A stretch of DNA of 30,278 nucleotides, taken from positions 1-30,278 of the forward strand of contig CAYGVJ010000065.1 in the NCBI GenBank assembly GCA_964353255.1, in the 5' to 3' direction. The DNA is from VFZS01 sp964353255. GTDB lineage: Bacteria > Acidobacteriota > Terriglobia > Bryobacterales > Bryobacteraceae. A model generated the notes under the pieces. The model saw only the letters and a program-made list of their open reading frames with translations, made no database searches and was not told where the DNA came from. The translations under genes were made by a program, and so were the position numbers. Of the stretch, positions 6,998 to 15,799 are shown in pieces; the first letter of the stretch is position 1; each line of letters begins with the position of its first letter.

Positions 6998-8301
6998 CGG
7001 CCGAGCTCGTCTGTTTCGAGCCGAAGTGCCGGGCGCGCTTCGCTATCACGGAGGTCGTCTACAACTGCCCGCGCTGCGGGGGGCTGCTGGAGGCTGACTA
7101 TCCGGGCTGGAAGTGCGATCCGGCGGCGCTCAAGCGGCTCTGGCGCGAGCGCCGGCTCACCAACGCGCCGCTGGAGGAGAGCGGCGTGTGGCGCTACCGG
7201 GAAGCGATACCTTTCCTGGACAGCTACGATCGCATCGTCACGCTGAAGGAAGGCAACACGCCCCTGCTCGAAGCGCCCGGCGCCGCGGCCTACGCCGGCC
7301 TGGACCGGCTGACCTTCAAGCACCAGGGGTTCAACCCCACCGGCTCCTTCAAGGACAACGGCATGACCTGCGGCGTCGCCCAGGCGCTGCGCCTGGGAAT
7401 GCGGCGCGTGGCCTGCGTCTCGACCGGCAACACTTCGGCTTCCATGGCCGCCTATGCCAGCGCCGCGGGATTGGTGCCTGTTGTCTTCATCCCGCACGGC
7501 AACATCTCTTTTGGGAAGCTCGCCCAGGCGCTGGAATACGGCGCCCGCACGCTCCAGGTCGAGGCCAACTTCGACCAGATCCTGGCGCTGGTGCGCGCGC
7601 TGGCCGCCAGGCTCGGGATCTACCTGCTGAACTCGATCAACCCCTTCCGCATAGAGGGCCAGAAGACCATCATTGTCGAGATGATGGACCAGCGGGACTG
7701 GAATCCGCCGGACTGGATCGTCCTGCCGGGCGGGAACCTGGGAAACACCTCAGCCTTCGGGAAGGCGCTGCGCGAGTTGCGCCAGCTAGGGCTGATCGAG
7801 AGGGTTCCCCGGCTGGCAGTCATTCAGGCCGAAGGTGCCGCACCGTTTTGCGAGCTCTGGCGTTCGGCGGACCGCGCCGCGCTGCACGCGGTCGCGCACC
7901 CGGAAACCCTGGCCACGGCGATCAAGATCGGCGACCCGGTCTCCTGGCCCAAGGCGCTCTACGAGGTGCTCTCCTCCAGAGGCGTAGTCGAGAAAGTGAG
8001 CGAGCAGGAGATCGCCGACGCCAAGGCGCAAATAGGCCGCTGCGGCATCGGCTGCGAGCCAGCCTCGGCGGCCACGCTGGCCGGTATTCGCAAGTTGCGT
8101 GCAGCGGGGGTCATCGCGGCTGATGCCGACGTCGTCGCCGTGCTCACCGGAAACCTGCTGAAGGACCCGGACTATATCTACGGCTACCACACCGGCGGGC
8201 TCACAGCGCCCTCCGGCGAGAAGCTGCGCTCCACCTACGGCAACCAGCCGGTCGTTGTGCCGAACGATGCGGAGCGCATCGCGGCGCTGCTGGAGGAATA
8301 A
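6994..8301 (+). CDS. thrC: Threonine synthase
   Basis: 435 residues. The start is the ATG that overlaps the previous stop (ATGA); an in-frame start at 6820 would only translate the previous gene out of frame. The N-terminus carries a rubredoxin-like Cys pair region (CFEPKC, then YNCPRCGG), common in class I threonine synthases. NPTGSFKDNGMT places the PLP Schiff-base lysine at Lys120; STGNTSASMAAYA is the phosphate/PLP contact loop and LPGGNLGNTSAFGKAL the second cofactor loop. It converts O-phosphohomoserine to threonine in the cytoplasm. Length and motif order match the fold-type II family well. Confidence 0.93.
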   Translation: MTAELVCFEPKCRARFAITEVVYNCPRCGGLLEADYPGWKCDPAALKRLWRERRLTNAPLEESGVWRYREAIPFLDSYDRIVTLKEGNTPLLEAPGAAAYAGLDRLTFKHQGFNPTGSFKDNGMTCGVAQALRLGMRRVACVSTGNTSASMAAYASAAGLVPVVFIPHGNISFGKLAQALEYGARTLQVEANFDQILALVRALAARLGIYLLNSINPFRIEGQKTIIVEMMDQRDWNPPDWIVLPGGNLGNTSAFGKALRELRQLGLIERVPRLAVIQAEGAAPFCELWRSADRAALHAVAHPETLATAIKIGDPVSWPKALYEVLSSRGVVEKVSEQEIADAKAQIGRCGIGCEPASAATLAGIRKLRAAGVIAADADVVAVLTGNLLKDPDYIYGYHTGGLTAPSGEKLRSTYGNQPVVVPNDAERIAALLEE

Positions 8302-8310
8302 GCCGGGGGG

Positions 8311-10854
8311 CTACGACCCGCGCACGTAGAGCAGGAAGGGCAGGGAAGCGCGCCCGTCGATGCCCACCGTCAAGACATGCTGGCCGGTGGAAATCAAGGG
8401 CGAGAGGGCGAACAAGACCTGATGCGACGTCATCGGCGTCGCAGAGGCAGCTACTCCGAGGGCTTGATGCTCGATGCCCGCGACGGTGACGCGGACCCGC
8501 GCCGGCGCAACCGCCGCCCCGGCTTCCGCCAGGCCGTTGACGGTTACAATCAGGTAGTCGCCCGGCTTGGTTGGGTGCATGGCATCCACGGCCACAACAC
8601 CCGTGCTCACTGCCAGGACCACCGGCGGGAGCGAGTCGATCGAAACAATCACCGGATAGATCTGCTCAGGACCGTACTGGATTCTCAGGACCGCCGGCCC
8701 CGCCGGGAAGCCGGCCGGGATGGTGAATCCGACGTGGCCGGGGGCGAGCGAAGTCACCGGAAGCTGCTGGTCATTGAGGTAGACCACCGCCGTAACGATG
8801 CCGGCGATCTGGGATAGATTCGAGACCAGCGCCACGGCAGGGCCACCGGGGTAAACCCTGGCTTGCCCTGTCGCAGGGTTCAGCAACTGTGGATTGATGA
8901 CCGGGAGCCTGGGATTGGCTGGCGACACCTGGAAGGCGAGCGGCTGCCAGGCCATCTGAAAGCCGCTCACCATGCTCACCATGGTGGCGCCCGGCGTGGC
9001 CGCTGCCGAGACTGCGACCTGGGCCCGCAGCCGTGTCGGGCTGAGCACCCAGACCCGGCGCACCACGATGTCGCTGGAGCCAAAGCCGACCACCGTCTGT
9101 CCCTCGGCGAAGCTGGTGTTTACACCCGTGATCTCGATCATCGCCTCGGCCCCGGCCGGCAGCGTGTTCTGAGACAAGAAGACCGCCGGCGGCGCACCAG
9201 GCTCGTAGGTGTAGGTGGCCGGGGCCTGCGCCTGGAGAAACAGCGAACTTTGGCCGTCGGCGTTCAGCGCGGTCACCGTAGCCTGATACCCTGGCCCCCC
9301 AGGAGGCGGGGTGACTACAATGGCATCGCTGAAATACTGGATGCGCGAGGCAGGCAGGCCGTCGAAAACGATCCGGGTTTCCGGCGTGAGGGTCGTCCCG
9401 GTTACCATCCCCCAGCGCTTGCCGCTGGAATCCAAGCCAGGCAAGACGGCGCCGATCAATGGCGGCGGGCTCGTCACCACGCGGAAGGCCGAGGGCAGCA
9501 CGTAGAGTTCGTTGTTGAGCGTGAAGACCAGGTGGCGGGGACCGGGGGCGGACTGCGGGATGGCCAGATCCACTTGCAGGTAGTGTGGTGCAGCCGGGTA
9601 CGACTGCATTTGCTGCACGACTGCTCCACCACCCAGCACCGACACGGTCAGGCCAGGAGTCAGCGCCCCAATAGTGGTCAGACGCAGCGGTGAGGATGCG
9701 TAGGCCACCAGCATCTGGGGGGCGCCCGCCAGCAGGTGGGCCGGCTTGACTGCTACCTGGCCCGGGAAGCTGTAGGTGGTCACGGCGTACAGTTGCGGCT
9801 GCGTGCTCCGTCGCTGCACCGCGAAAACCAGCCCGGAAGTGGTCATCCCGGCCACTACCTGCACCTGCATGGCCTGCTGGGGATCTCTGGTGCCGGGATA
9901 AAACACCGTGTCGAAGGGATCGCTTTGCGGAATAGGCTGCCGCAGGTTGTCCACCGGGAGAACCATCTCCGCCGGTCCCAAGTCGGCGGCCAGCGACGGC
10001 GGCAGCGGGTGAACGTAAAGGTAGTATTGCCCCGGGGCCAGCCCGTCAATCCGGTAGGTGCCGTCGGGATGCGTCAGCGCGCTGACCGCCGGTCGGTCCG
10101 GCGCCAGCGCCACGACGGACGCCATGTGCACGCTCTGTCCCGACTGGTTCACTACCTGGCCGGAGATGCTGCCCGTCTGGCTCGAGAAACCAGGCGCCGG
10201 ATACAGGACCGAAATACCGGCGATGTCATCGGCGGCCAGCGGGGCCGAACGAGTGGTGGCTCGCGTCAGCTCCGTGGCCATGGCGCTCGAAGTGAGCGTG
10301 TGCTGGAGGCCCAGAGCGTGGCCCAACTCGTGGACCGCGATCAGGAAGAACGCCTCGCCGAAGCTCGGCCGCTGGGTCATCTCGCGGTGGAAGATGCAGC
10401 CCGAGGTGGTGATCGGAAAGAAGCTGCCGCCGGGGCCGCTCACCGGATCGAGCTTCGCAGCAGGACCGCAATTCGCCAGCACCCCCGGAACGTCGTCGAA
10501 GAGCACTTCGATGTGCGGCGTCGATTGCGGCGTCCCCGGCGAGAACAGGCCGCCGAAGGCTACCCTCAGATCCGAGGTCTCCACGTCGTCCCAAGCCTTG
10601 ACGGCCATCCGAATCTGGCTCACCACGGAGGTAAAGCTGTCGCCGACAGTCAGCCGGGCCGGGCCCGCGTCTGACACATACACGGACACGGTCTTATCGG
10701 GCAGCGCCGCCAGATCGAACTTCTCCGGCATGGGGATGAACGGGCCGGTGCGGCTCGGGTAGTGCAGGAAGGGGTAGTAGGCGGACAGAGCGGCGGTCAA
10801 GCACAAGCCGAGTGCCGCCAGCTTTGCCCACCGCCATGCCACCGCAGCCACCAT
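8311..10854 (-). CDS. Secreted matrixin-like zinc metalloprotease with Ig/IPT-like tail
   Basis: 847 residues. ATG 10854 lies 4 nt after the stop of the upstream small secreted protein gene, with AGAGG just before it. A signal anchor (about 8-26) leads into a metzincin domain: HELGHALGLQH (His175, Glu176, His179, His185) and the Met-turn SAM with Met192. Residues about 226-280 form a carboxypeptidase-regulatory-like domain (SISGQVVNQSGQSVHMASVV, then DGTYRIDGLAPGQYYLYV). The remaining about 550 residues are beta-rich repeats of the IPT/TIG-like type seen in acidobacterial exoproteins. It probably degrades extracellular protein. The tail may bind surfaces or carbohydrates, which is inference. 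Confidence 0.85.
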   Translation of the reverse strand: MVAAVAWRWAKLAALGLCLTAALSAYYPFLHYPSRTGPFIPMPEKFDLAALPDKTVSVYVSDAGPARLTVGDSFTSVVSQIRMAVKAWDDVETSDLRVAFGGLFSPGTPQSTPHIEVLFDDVPGVLANCGPAAKLDPVSGPGGSFFPITTSGCIFHREMTQRPSFGEAFFLIAVHELGHALGLQHTLTSSAMATELTRATTRSAPLAADDIAGISVLYPAPGFSSQTGSISGQVVNQSGQSVHMASVVALAPDRPAVSALTHPDGTYRIDGLAPGQYYLYVHPLPPSLAADLGPAEMVLPVDNLRQPIPQSDPFDTVFYPGTRDPQQAMQVQVVAGMTTSGLVFAVQRRSTQPQLYAVTTYSFPGQVAVKPAHLLAGAPQMLVAYASSPLRLTTIGALTPGLTVSVLGGGAVVQQMQSYPAAPHYLQVDLAIPQSAPGPRHLVFTLNNELYVLPSAFRVVTSPPPLIGAVLPGLDSSGKRWGMVTGTTLTPETRIVFDGLPASRIQYFSDAIVVTPPPGGPGYQATVTALNADGQSSLFLQAQAPATYTYEPGAPPAVFLSQNTLPAGAEAMIEITGVNTSFAEGQTVVGFGSSDIVVRRVWVLSPTRLRAQVAVSAAATPGATMVSMVSGFQMAWQPLAFQVSPANPRLPVINPQLLNPATGQARVYPGGPAVALVSNLSQIAGIVTAVVYLNDQQLPVTSLAPGHVGFTIPAGFPAGPAVLRIQYGPEQIYPVIVSIDSLPPVVLAVSTGVVAVDAMHPTKPGDYLIVTVNGLAEAGAAVAPARVRVTVAGIEHQALGVAASATPMTSHQVLFALSPLISTGQHVLTVGIDGRASLPFLLYVRGS

Positions 10855-10858
10855 ACCT

Positions 10859-11407
10859 CTACCTGCTCGCCCCCCGCGCCAGGCTCACGCTGACGCGGCC
10901 TCGCAACTCCTGCAAGTTCATCCGCACAGCTTCGTCTCGGACCAGCCGACCAGCGGCGTCAAGCATCGTCTCGGTGGTTGCCGCCCGCAGGGCGATGACC
11001 TCGCCGCCAGCGCCCCGCTGGACATCGAAGATGCCTTGGGTGAGTCCCATAACGTTGGTCAGGCCGCTCGAGCCGCTCCAGAGGAACAGGATGTATTCGC
11101 TCCCCTCGGTGAGCTTGGGGGAGCCGGGGAAGCTCTGCCGCAGGCCGTTAGCGGTTCCTCCGGGCAGCACCACGTCAACTTCGGCCGCTTCGGCGCCCTT
11201 CCACCGCTCCAGAACCTGGACCTGGTAGTGCGTGTAAATGACTGAGCCATGGAGCCGGGCGTAGGAAGCCAGGACCCGGCCACGGACGATGCCGGTGGCC
11301 TTCTGGGTCATTTCGTCAAGTTCGAGTCGCTGGAGCGTGGCAGCGTGGACCAGGAAGGCCAATCCCCCTGCCAGCAACAGAGTCGCAATCCGGCGCATAA
11401 CGGGCAC
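10859..11407 (-). CDS. Small secreted protein, operon partner of the protease
   Basis: 182 residues with a clear signal peptide (RRIATLLLAGGLAFLVHA). Either GTG 11407 (AGAAGGG 4 nt upstream) or ATG 11398 could start it. The mature part, with IVRGRVLASYARLHGSVIYTHYQVQVLERWKG and an FLWSGSSG strand, is an all-beta domain I have seen beside acidobacterial metalloproteases, but I cannot name it with certainty. The 4-nt gap to the protease gene implies one operon and perhaps a role as pro-region, inhibitor or chaperone (inference). A sigma-54-like promoter lies directly upstream. Confidence 0.72.
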   Translation of the reverse strand: MPVMRRIATLLLAGGLAFLVHAATLQRLELDEMTQKATGIVRGRVLASYARLHGSVIYTHYQVQVLERWKGAEAAEVDVVLPGGTANGLRQSFPGSPKLTEGSEYILFLWSGSSGLTNVMGLTQGIFDVQRGAGGEVIALRAATTETMLDAAGRLVRDEAVRMNLQELRGRVSVSLARGASR

Positions 11408-11421
11408 AGCGCCCTTCTATT

Positions 11422-11438
11422 GGCACTTGTCATGCCAG
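11422..11438 (-). promoter_or_regulatory. Sigma-54-type promoter candidate (GG-N10-GC)
   Basis: On the minus strand CTGGCATGACAAGTGCC runs from 11438 to 11422, with GG at 11436-11435 and GC at 11424-11423, exactly 10 nt apart and close to the -24/-12 consensus. Transcription would start near 11411, which would leave the AGAAGGG RBS outside the mRNA and favour ATG 11398. That conflict lowers confidence. Confidence 0.4.
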
Positions 11439-11525
11439 CCTAAGCCGTTGAAAAACCAGGGCTAAAGTGGCCCCCGTGGCCCCCGGATGGGTCGCCGGGA
11501 CACACTGGCGTGCCAGGACAGCCCA

Positions 11526-13493
11526 TCACGCTCCGTGCCGGACCGTCAGCACCGGAACATCCAGGGCGTGGCGTACCCCGTCGATGGTGCCGCCGAAGAT
11601 TAGGTCCTGAAGGCCCTTGTGCCCGTGCGTCCCCATCACGACCAGGTCCGCATTGATCTGGCGCGCGAAGCGGACGATCTCTGCCTTGGGGTCCCGCGAG
11701 TGGAAGACCGCGGCCTCCGCCTCGACTCCTTGGGCGGTCAGGGCCTTGACCAGCTCGTCCAGGTATCGGCGCCCGGCCTCCACCTCGGCGGTCGAGGCCA
11801 GTGAGCCGTAAACCTGGCTGGTTACGTCCTCCTCGACGTGCACCAGGTGGAGCTTTGCCCCGTAGGTGCGGGCCAGAGCAGCCGCGTGCGCGACGGCCTG
11901 CCGGTCCCCGCCGGTGTGGTCCACCGGGACCAGAATCCGGCGATAGGTCGGGATCTCCACCCCCGCTGCCGCCGCGGGCATGGCCAAGGGCGCGCCGCCC
12001 AGGCGACGCAGCCACTGTGGCAGCCAGGGCTCGAAAAGAACCCAGGCGAGCATCAGCAGCAGGACGGCCGCTGCCGGATAGACCAGCAAGGAGACCAGCA
12101 GCCGCGATGAGCCGGCGGCGTCCAGCCACCGGGCCACCGAGAGCGCCACCAGCCTCACGTTCAAGCCGACCACGATGGCGGCCACTGCCCAGGCGCACGC
12201 ACGCACCCAGGCGCGATTGGCGAAGGTCCCCATCCGTCGGCGGTCGCTCGTGAAGTGGACGAGCGGGATGATGGCGAACGGAAGCTGCATGCTGAGAATG
12301 ACCTGGCTGAGGATGAGCAGTTGGAAAGTGCCCCGCTCGCCGGAAACGTAAATGGTGGCGGCTGCGGGTATGATCGCCACCAGCCGGGTCACCAGCCGAC
12401 GCAGCCAGGCGCGCATGCGAATGCGCAGGAAGCCTTCCATGACAATCTGGCCGGCCATGGTGCCCGTCAGGGTCGAGGACTGGCCCGCGGAAAGCAGCGC
12501 CACGGCGAACAGAATCCCGGCCAAGGCGTGACCCACCAGCGGTTCGAGCAAGGCGTGCGCCTGCTTGATTTCCGTGACCACCACCCCGCGCTCGAAGAAC
12601 ACCGCGGCCGCGACGATCAGGATGGCCGCATTCACCAGCAGTGCTCCGTTCAGGGCCACAAGCGAATCCACCAAGTTGAACCGGCAGGCCGCCCGCTTGT
12701 CGGACAGGGCGATGCCAATTCTGCGCGTCTGGACCAGCGCCGAATGCAGGTAGAGGTTGTGCGGCATCACGGTGGCCCCCAGGATGCCGATGGCCACGTA
12801 GAGACTCTCGTTGGTCAGCCGCGGAACCAAGCCGCCCGCCATTGCCCCCACCGACGGCTTGATGAGCAAGATCTCCACCAGGAAGCACACCCCAATGACC
12901 GTGACCAGGCCCAGCACCAGGCTCTCGATCAGGCGAATCCCGAAGCGCGACAACCACAGCAACAGTAGGGTGTCGGTGGCGGTCAGGACCACCCCGACGA
13001 GCAACGGGAGGCCGAACAGCAGATTCAGGCCGATGGCCGCGCCCAGCACCTCGGCCAGGTCGCAGGCGGCGATGGCGATCTCGCACAGCACCCACAAGCC
13101 CAGGTTCAGCACCCTCGGGTAGGTCTCGCGGCAGGCCTGTGCCAGGTCGCGCCCGCTGACGATCCCCAGCCGCGCGCTCAGGGTCTGAAGCAGAATGGCC
13201 ATCAAGTTCGACAGGACCAGCACCCACAGCAGCTCGTAGCCGAAGCGGGCGCCCCCCTCCAGGTCGGTGGCCCAGTTGCCCGGATCCATGTAGCCCACGC
13301 TCACCAGATAGGCCGGCCCGGCAAAGGCAAACATGCGGCGCCAGATGGGAAGGCGCGCGGTGGCCACCGTGCCATGCACCTCGGGCAGGGAAGGCGTCAT
13401 ACCGGGTTGGCGGTGGGGTAAGTCTCCCAACTTGCCGACTGGTTTCCTCAGCAACTCCTCTAGCGTATCATCCGGCCTCTGCGCCGTTCCCAC
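11526..13493 (-). CDS. Nramp/MntH metal transporter fused to a universal stress protein domain
   Basis: 655 residues. The first about 480 residues are an Nramp-type divalent metal (Mn2+/Fe2+) symporter with the metal-binding DPGN (Asp70-Asn73) on the first transmembrane helix, MPHN (Met243-Asn246) on the sixth, and about 11 membrane segments. Residues about 517-655 form a complete cytoplasmic UspA domain: RRILVPVDHT at its start and the ATP-loop GTHGHKGLQDLIFGGT followed by DVPVLTV. The start is uncertain: GTG 13493 overlaps the YfhO gene's 3' end by 34 nt and has no good RBS; ATG 13400 is an alternative. The fusion suggests that nucleotide or stress state gates metal uptake, which is inference. 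Confidence 0.92.
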   Translation of the reverse strand: MGTAQRPDDTLEELLRKPVGKLGDLPHRQPGMTPSLPEVHGTVATARLPIWRRMFAFAGPAYLVSVGYMDPGNWATDLEGGARFGYELLWVLVLSNLMAILLQTLSARLGIVSGRDLAQACRETYPRVLNLGLWVLCEIAIAACDLAEVLGAAIGLNLLFGLPLLVGVVLTATDTLLLLWLSRFGIRLIESLVLGLVTVIGVCFLVEILLIKPSVGAMAGGLVPRLTNESLYVAIGILGATVMPHNLYLHSALVQTRRIGIALSDKRAACRFNLVDSLVALNGALLVNAAILIVAAAVFFERGVVVTEIKQAHALLEPLVGHALAGILFAVALLSAGQSSTLTGTMAGQIVMEGFLRIRMRAWLRRLVTRLVAIIPAAATIYVSGERGTFQLLILSQVILSMQLPFAIIPLVHFTSDRRRMGTFANRAWVRACAWAVAAIVVGLNVRLVALSVARWLDAAGSSRLLVSLLVYPAAAVLLLMLAWVLFEPWLPQWLRRLGGAPLAMPAAAAGVEIPTYRRILVPVDHTGGDRQAVAHAAALARTYGAKLHLVHVEEDVTSQVYGSLASTAEVEAGRRYLDELVKALTAQGVEAEAAVFHSRDPKAEIVRFARQINADLVVMGTHGHKGLQDLIFGGTIDGVRHALDVPVLTVRHGA

Positions 13494-15703
13494 AGGGCCA
13501 GCGCACAGGCGCCCAGGATCCCCAGGGCGGTCATGATCGCGCCCAAGGTGACCGAGAGCGGGCGATACCGCATCTCGATACGGTGCCGCCCTCCAGGGAC
13601 TACCACCCCCCGCAGGCCGCCGTAGGCAGGATAGATCGTGGCTGGCTGCCCGTCGAGGCTGGCCCGCCAGCCAGGGAAGAACCCGTCACTCAGAACCACC
13701 AAGCCCGTGCACCGCATCTCGGCATCAATCCGCACGTGGGCAGGCTCGCGCCGCAGCAGGCGGACCGCCTCGGGCCCCCCGCAAGTTTCCAACGCTGGGA
13801 CGGGCCCGCGCACCAGGAAAGCCCGCCGCCGAAGATCAACGCCGCGGTCGGAGATGTAGTCGGCAATTGCGGCGCCCGGTTTGAGCGCCACCACCTCGTG
13901 GACTGCCCAGAGGCGCGGAAAGGCGTCCGGGTTCTGATACACATTCAGCCCCCCGGCGCCACGGTAAACCAATACCTGGGTGGGCCGCGCAGGTTCCTTG
14001 CGAACCTCGTGGGTCACACCCAGCAACTTGCGAGCGTTTTCGCCCTCAAGTCCCAGCGCCAGGAAGTTCTCCAGGAAGCTGGCAGAGTAGCCCATCAGCA
14101 CGTCGATGCCGTGCCAGTCCCCGAAGTTGAACGGGATCTCGCGGTCGTCGAGGTCAACCCGGACGGGCCAAGGCTCCGACTTGAGAAAGCGAGCAATATC
14201 AGCGAATTGCGCGAGTTTCCTCAAGTTATGGTTGCGATCCAGGTCGGACCTCCCCAGCCATCCGGTGTGCACGTAGGCCAGCTCGAGCGCCATCAACAGC
14301 AAGCAGCACGAGGCCGCGGCACCTGCCCGGATGTGCCTGGCCGAACAGGCCCACAGCACCCCGGCAGCCAGCAGGGACACCAGCGCCGACAACGCGAGGC
14401 CCTCATCCGTGGCGTGGTCGCGGAAGATCCACAAGGCTGTGAGCAACAGGCAGATCGCGCTCGCGGTCGCCGCCAGCAGGGTGCTTAAGCGGCGCAACCA
14501 AGCCGAAGACCGCCTTGAGCGTAACGTATCTATTCCATATGAGGTTAGGACGGCAATGCCAAAGTTAAAGACTAATATCGCGGCCTGCGGTGTGCGGGCC
14601 TTGTCCAGGAAGGGTACGACGGCATAGAGGATGCCGTGAACGACGCTGTATCCTCCCAGGGCCAACAGCAGACCCCAAACGGCCACCATTGCGAACAGGC
14701 GCACGGCCGGTCGCCTGGCCCCGGCCAGCAGGGCCAGGAGAGCGAGCGCCAGCGCCACGACGCCGACGAAAGCGCTGGCCTGACGTGAGATGCCTGGAAG
14801 CAGCAGACCGATGAGGGAGGTGGGGTCCAGGGAGTACTGCGTTTGTATGTTGTAGGGGACCGGCTGGTTCCAGGCGATGGGGTGCGCGAGGCCCACCCAG
14901 CGCCGCGCCAGCTTGCCGTACTCGAACGCGGGCAGGAGCTGGAGGGCGCCCGTGAGCAGGCTGAAAACCCCGAATAGCGCTGCCGGAGGGAGCAGGCGCC
15001 AGCCCGAGCGGCCGCGGCGAGCCGCGGCGTAGATCCACGCCGCCGCAGCGGTCAGCGCGAAGAACATCGGAACTTGGTGGTGGCCGCTGAGCCAGGAGAC
15101 GCCGAGGAAGAGTCCGCCCACGGCTGCGCTGCTCACCGGGCGGATGCCGCGTATGGCACGCAGCAGGAACAGGCAAACCAGCGGCGCCCAGATGGCCCCG
15201 TTCAGCATTTGCGGCCACGCGGTAACCGCGACGTAGCCTCCCAGGCCGAACGCGGTTCCCGCCACGATGGCCGCAAGGCGGGAGCGTTTCAGGTCCCTGC
15301 ACAGCCAGTAGCAGAACAGGGCAGCCAGGAAGTGAATCAGTACGAAGTACCAATCGAGGACGGACTGGCGGAGCCAACCCTGGCGCAAGGGCAGGGAAAA
15401 CACGATCCAGTTCAAAGGGTAGGCGGCGCCAGGCTGTCCCTGGCCGAGGAGAGGCTGCCCGGTAGCATGAAAAGGATCCCACAGCGGGAAGCGGCCGCGG
15501 TGCCACTCTCCGGCCTGGAACTGGAACCAGGGCAAGACTTGGTTCGCGGTGTCGGGACCGTCCAGCCAAGTGTACTGGTCGGTGAGGACGAGCTTCCAGT
15601 AGAAGCCGACGGTGATCGCCAGCAGGACGGCGGGTCCGGCCAGGGCTCGAAGCCACCGCTCTGGCCTAATTCGATCGGGTTGGTGCTTTTCGGCCACCTG
15701 CAC
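13460..15703 (-). CDS. YfhO-like polytopic membrane protein (GT-C type)
   Basis: 747 residues with about a dozen transmembrane segments and a long soluble C-terminal domain. The N-terminal part (YTWLDGPDTANQVLPWFQF, then FPLWDPFHATGQPLLGQ) matches YfhO-family proteins, whose acidic early loop resembles GT-C glycosyltransferases that use polyprenyl-linked sugars. In Firmicutes YfhO-like proteins glycosylate teichoic acids; an acidobacterial acceptor is unknown. The C-terminal segment before the last helix (DGFFPGWRASLDGQPATIYPAY) is also typical. It starts at GTG 15703, 8 nt after a TATGAT hexamer and without RBS. Its end overlaps the Nramp-USP start region, so the two are probably co-transcribed. 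Confidence 0.82.
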   Translation of the reverse strand: MQVAEKHQPDRIRPERWLRALAGPAVLLAITVGFYWKLVLTDQYTWLDGPDTANQVLPWFQFQAGEWHRGRFPLWDPFHATGQPLLGQGQPGAAYPLNWIVFSLPLRQGWLRQSVLDWYFVLIHFLAALFCYWLCRDLKRSRLAAIVAGTAFGLGGYVAVTAWPQMLNGAIWAPLVCLFLLRAIRGIRPVSSAAVGGLFLGVSWLSGHHQVPMFFALTAAAAWIYAAARRGRSGWRLLPPAALFGVFSLLTGALQLLPAFEYGKLARRWVGLAHPIAWNQPVPYNIQTQYSLDPTSLIGLLLPGISRQASAFVGVVALALALLALLAGARRPAVRLFAMVAVWGLLLALGGYSVVHGILYAVVPFLDKARTPQAAILVFNFGIAVLTSYGIDTLRSRRSSAWLRRLSTLLAATASAICLLLTALWIFRDHATDEGLALSALVSLLAAGVLWACSARHIRAGAAASCCLLLMALELAYVHTGWLGRSDLDRNHNLRKLAQFADIARFLKSEPWPVRVDLDDREIPFNFGDWHGIDVLMGYSASFLENFLALGLEGENARKLLGVTHEVRKEPARPTQVLVYRGAGGLNVYQNPDAFPRLWAVHEVVALKPGAAIADYISDRGVDLRRRAFLVRGPVPALETCGGPEAVRLLRREPAHVRIDAEMRCTGLVVLSDGFFPGWRASLDGQPATIYPAYGGLRGVVVPGGRHRIEMRYRPLSVTLGAIMTALGILGACALALWERRRGRMIR

Positions 15704-15711
15704 GGAAGACC

Positions 15712-15717
15712 ATCATA
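15712..15717 (-). promoter_or_regulatory. -10-like TATGAT, probable leaderless start
   Basis: On the minus strand TATGAT ends 8 nt before GTG 15703 of the YfhO-like gene, with no Shine-Dalgarno between. Transcription would begin at or next to the start codon. Confidence 0.4.
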
Positions 15718-15750
15718 ACGTAACTGGCATTGGAATCAAATACTTCCGGT

Positions 15751-15768
15751 TTGGCATGCAGGGTGCTT
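15751..15768 (+). promoter_or_regulatory. Sigma-54-type promoter for the FecR/DUF6600 gene
   Basis: TTGGCATGCAGGGTGCTT has GG at 15753-15754 and GC at 15765-15766 with exactly 10 nt between, and matches the -24/-12 consensus in most positions. The predicted start near 15778 leaves a leader that contains AGGAGG (15789-15794) ahead of ATG 15800. No sigma-70 pair of better quality is visible. Confidence 0.55.
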
Positions 15769-15799
15769 TATAGGGCAGTGCAGTATCAGGAGGCGGACC

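Noticed and set aside
9736..10674. Plus-strand frames opposite the matrixin-like protease
   Set aside because: Low-complexity Arg/Gly-rich translations without recognisable features. The minus strand has the zinc motif HExxHxxGxxH.
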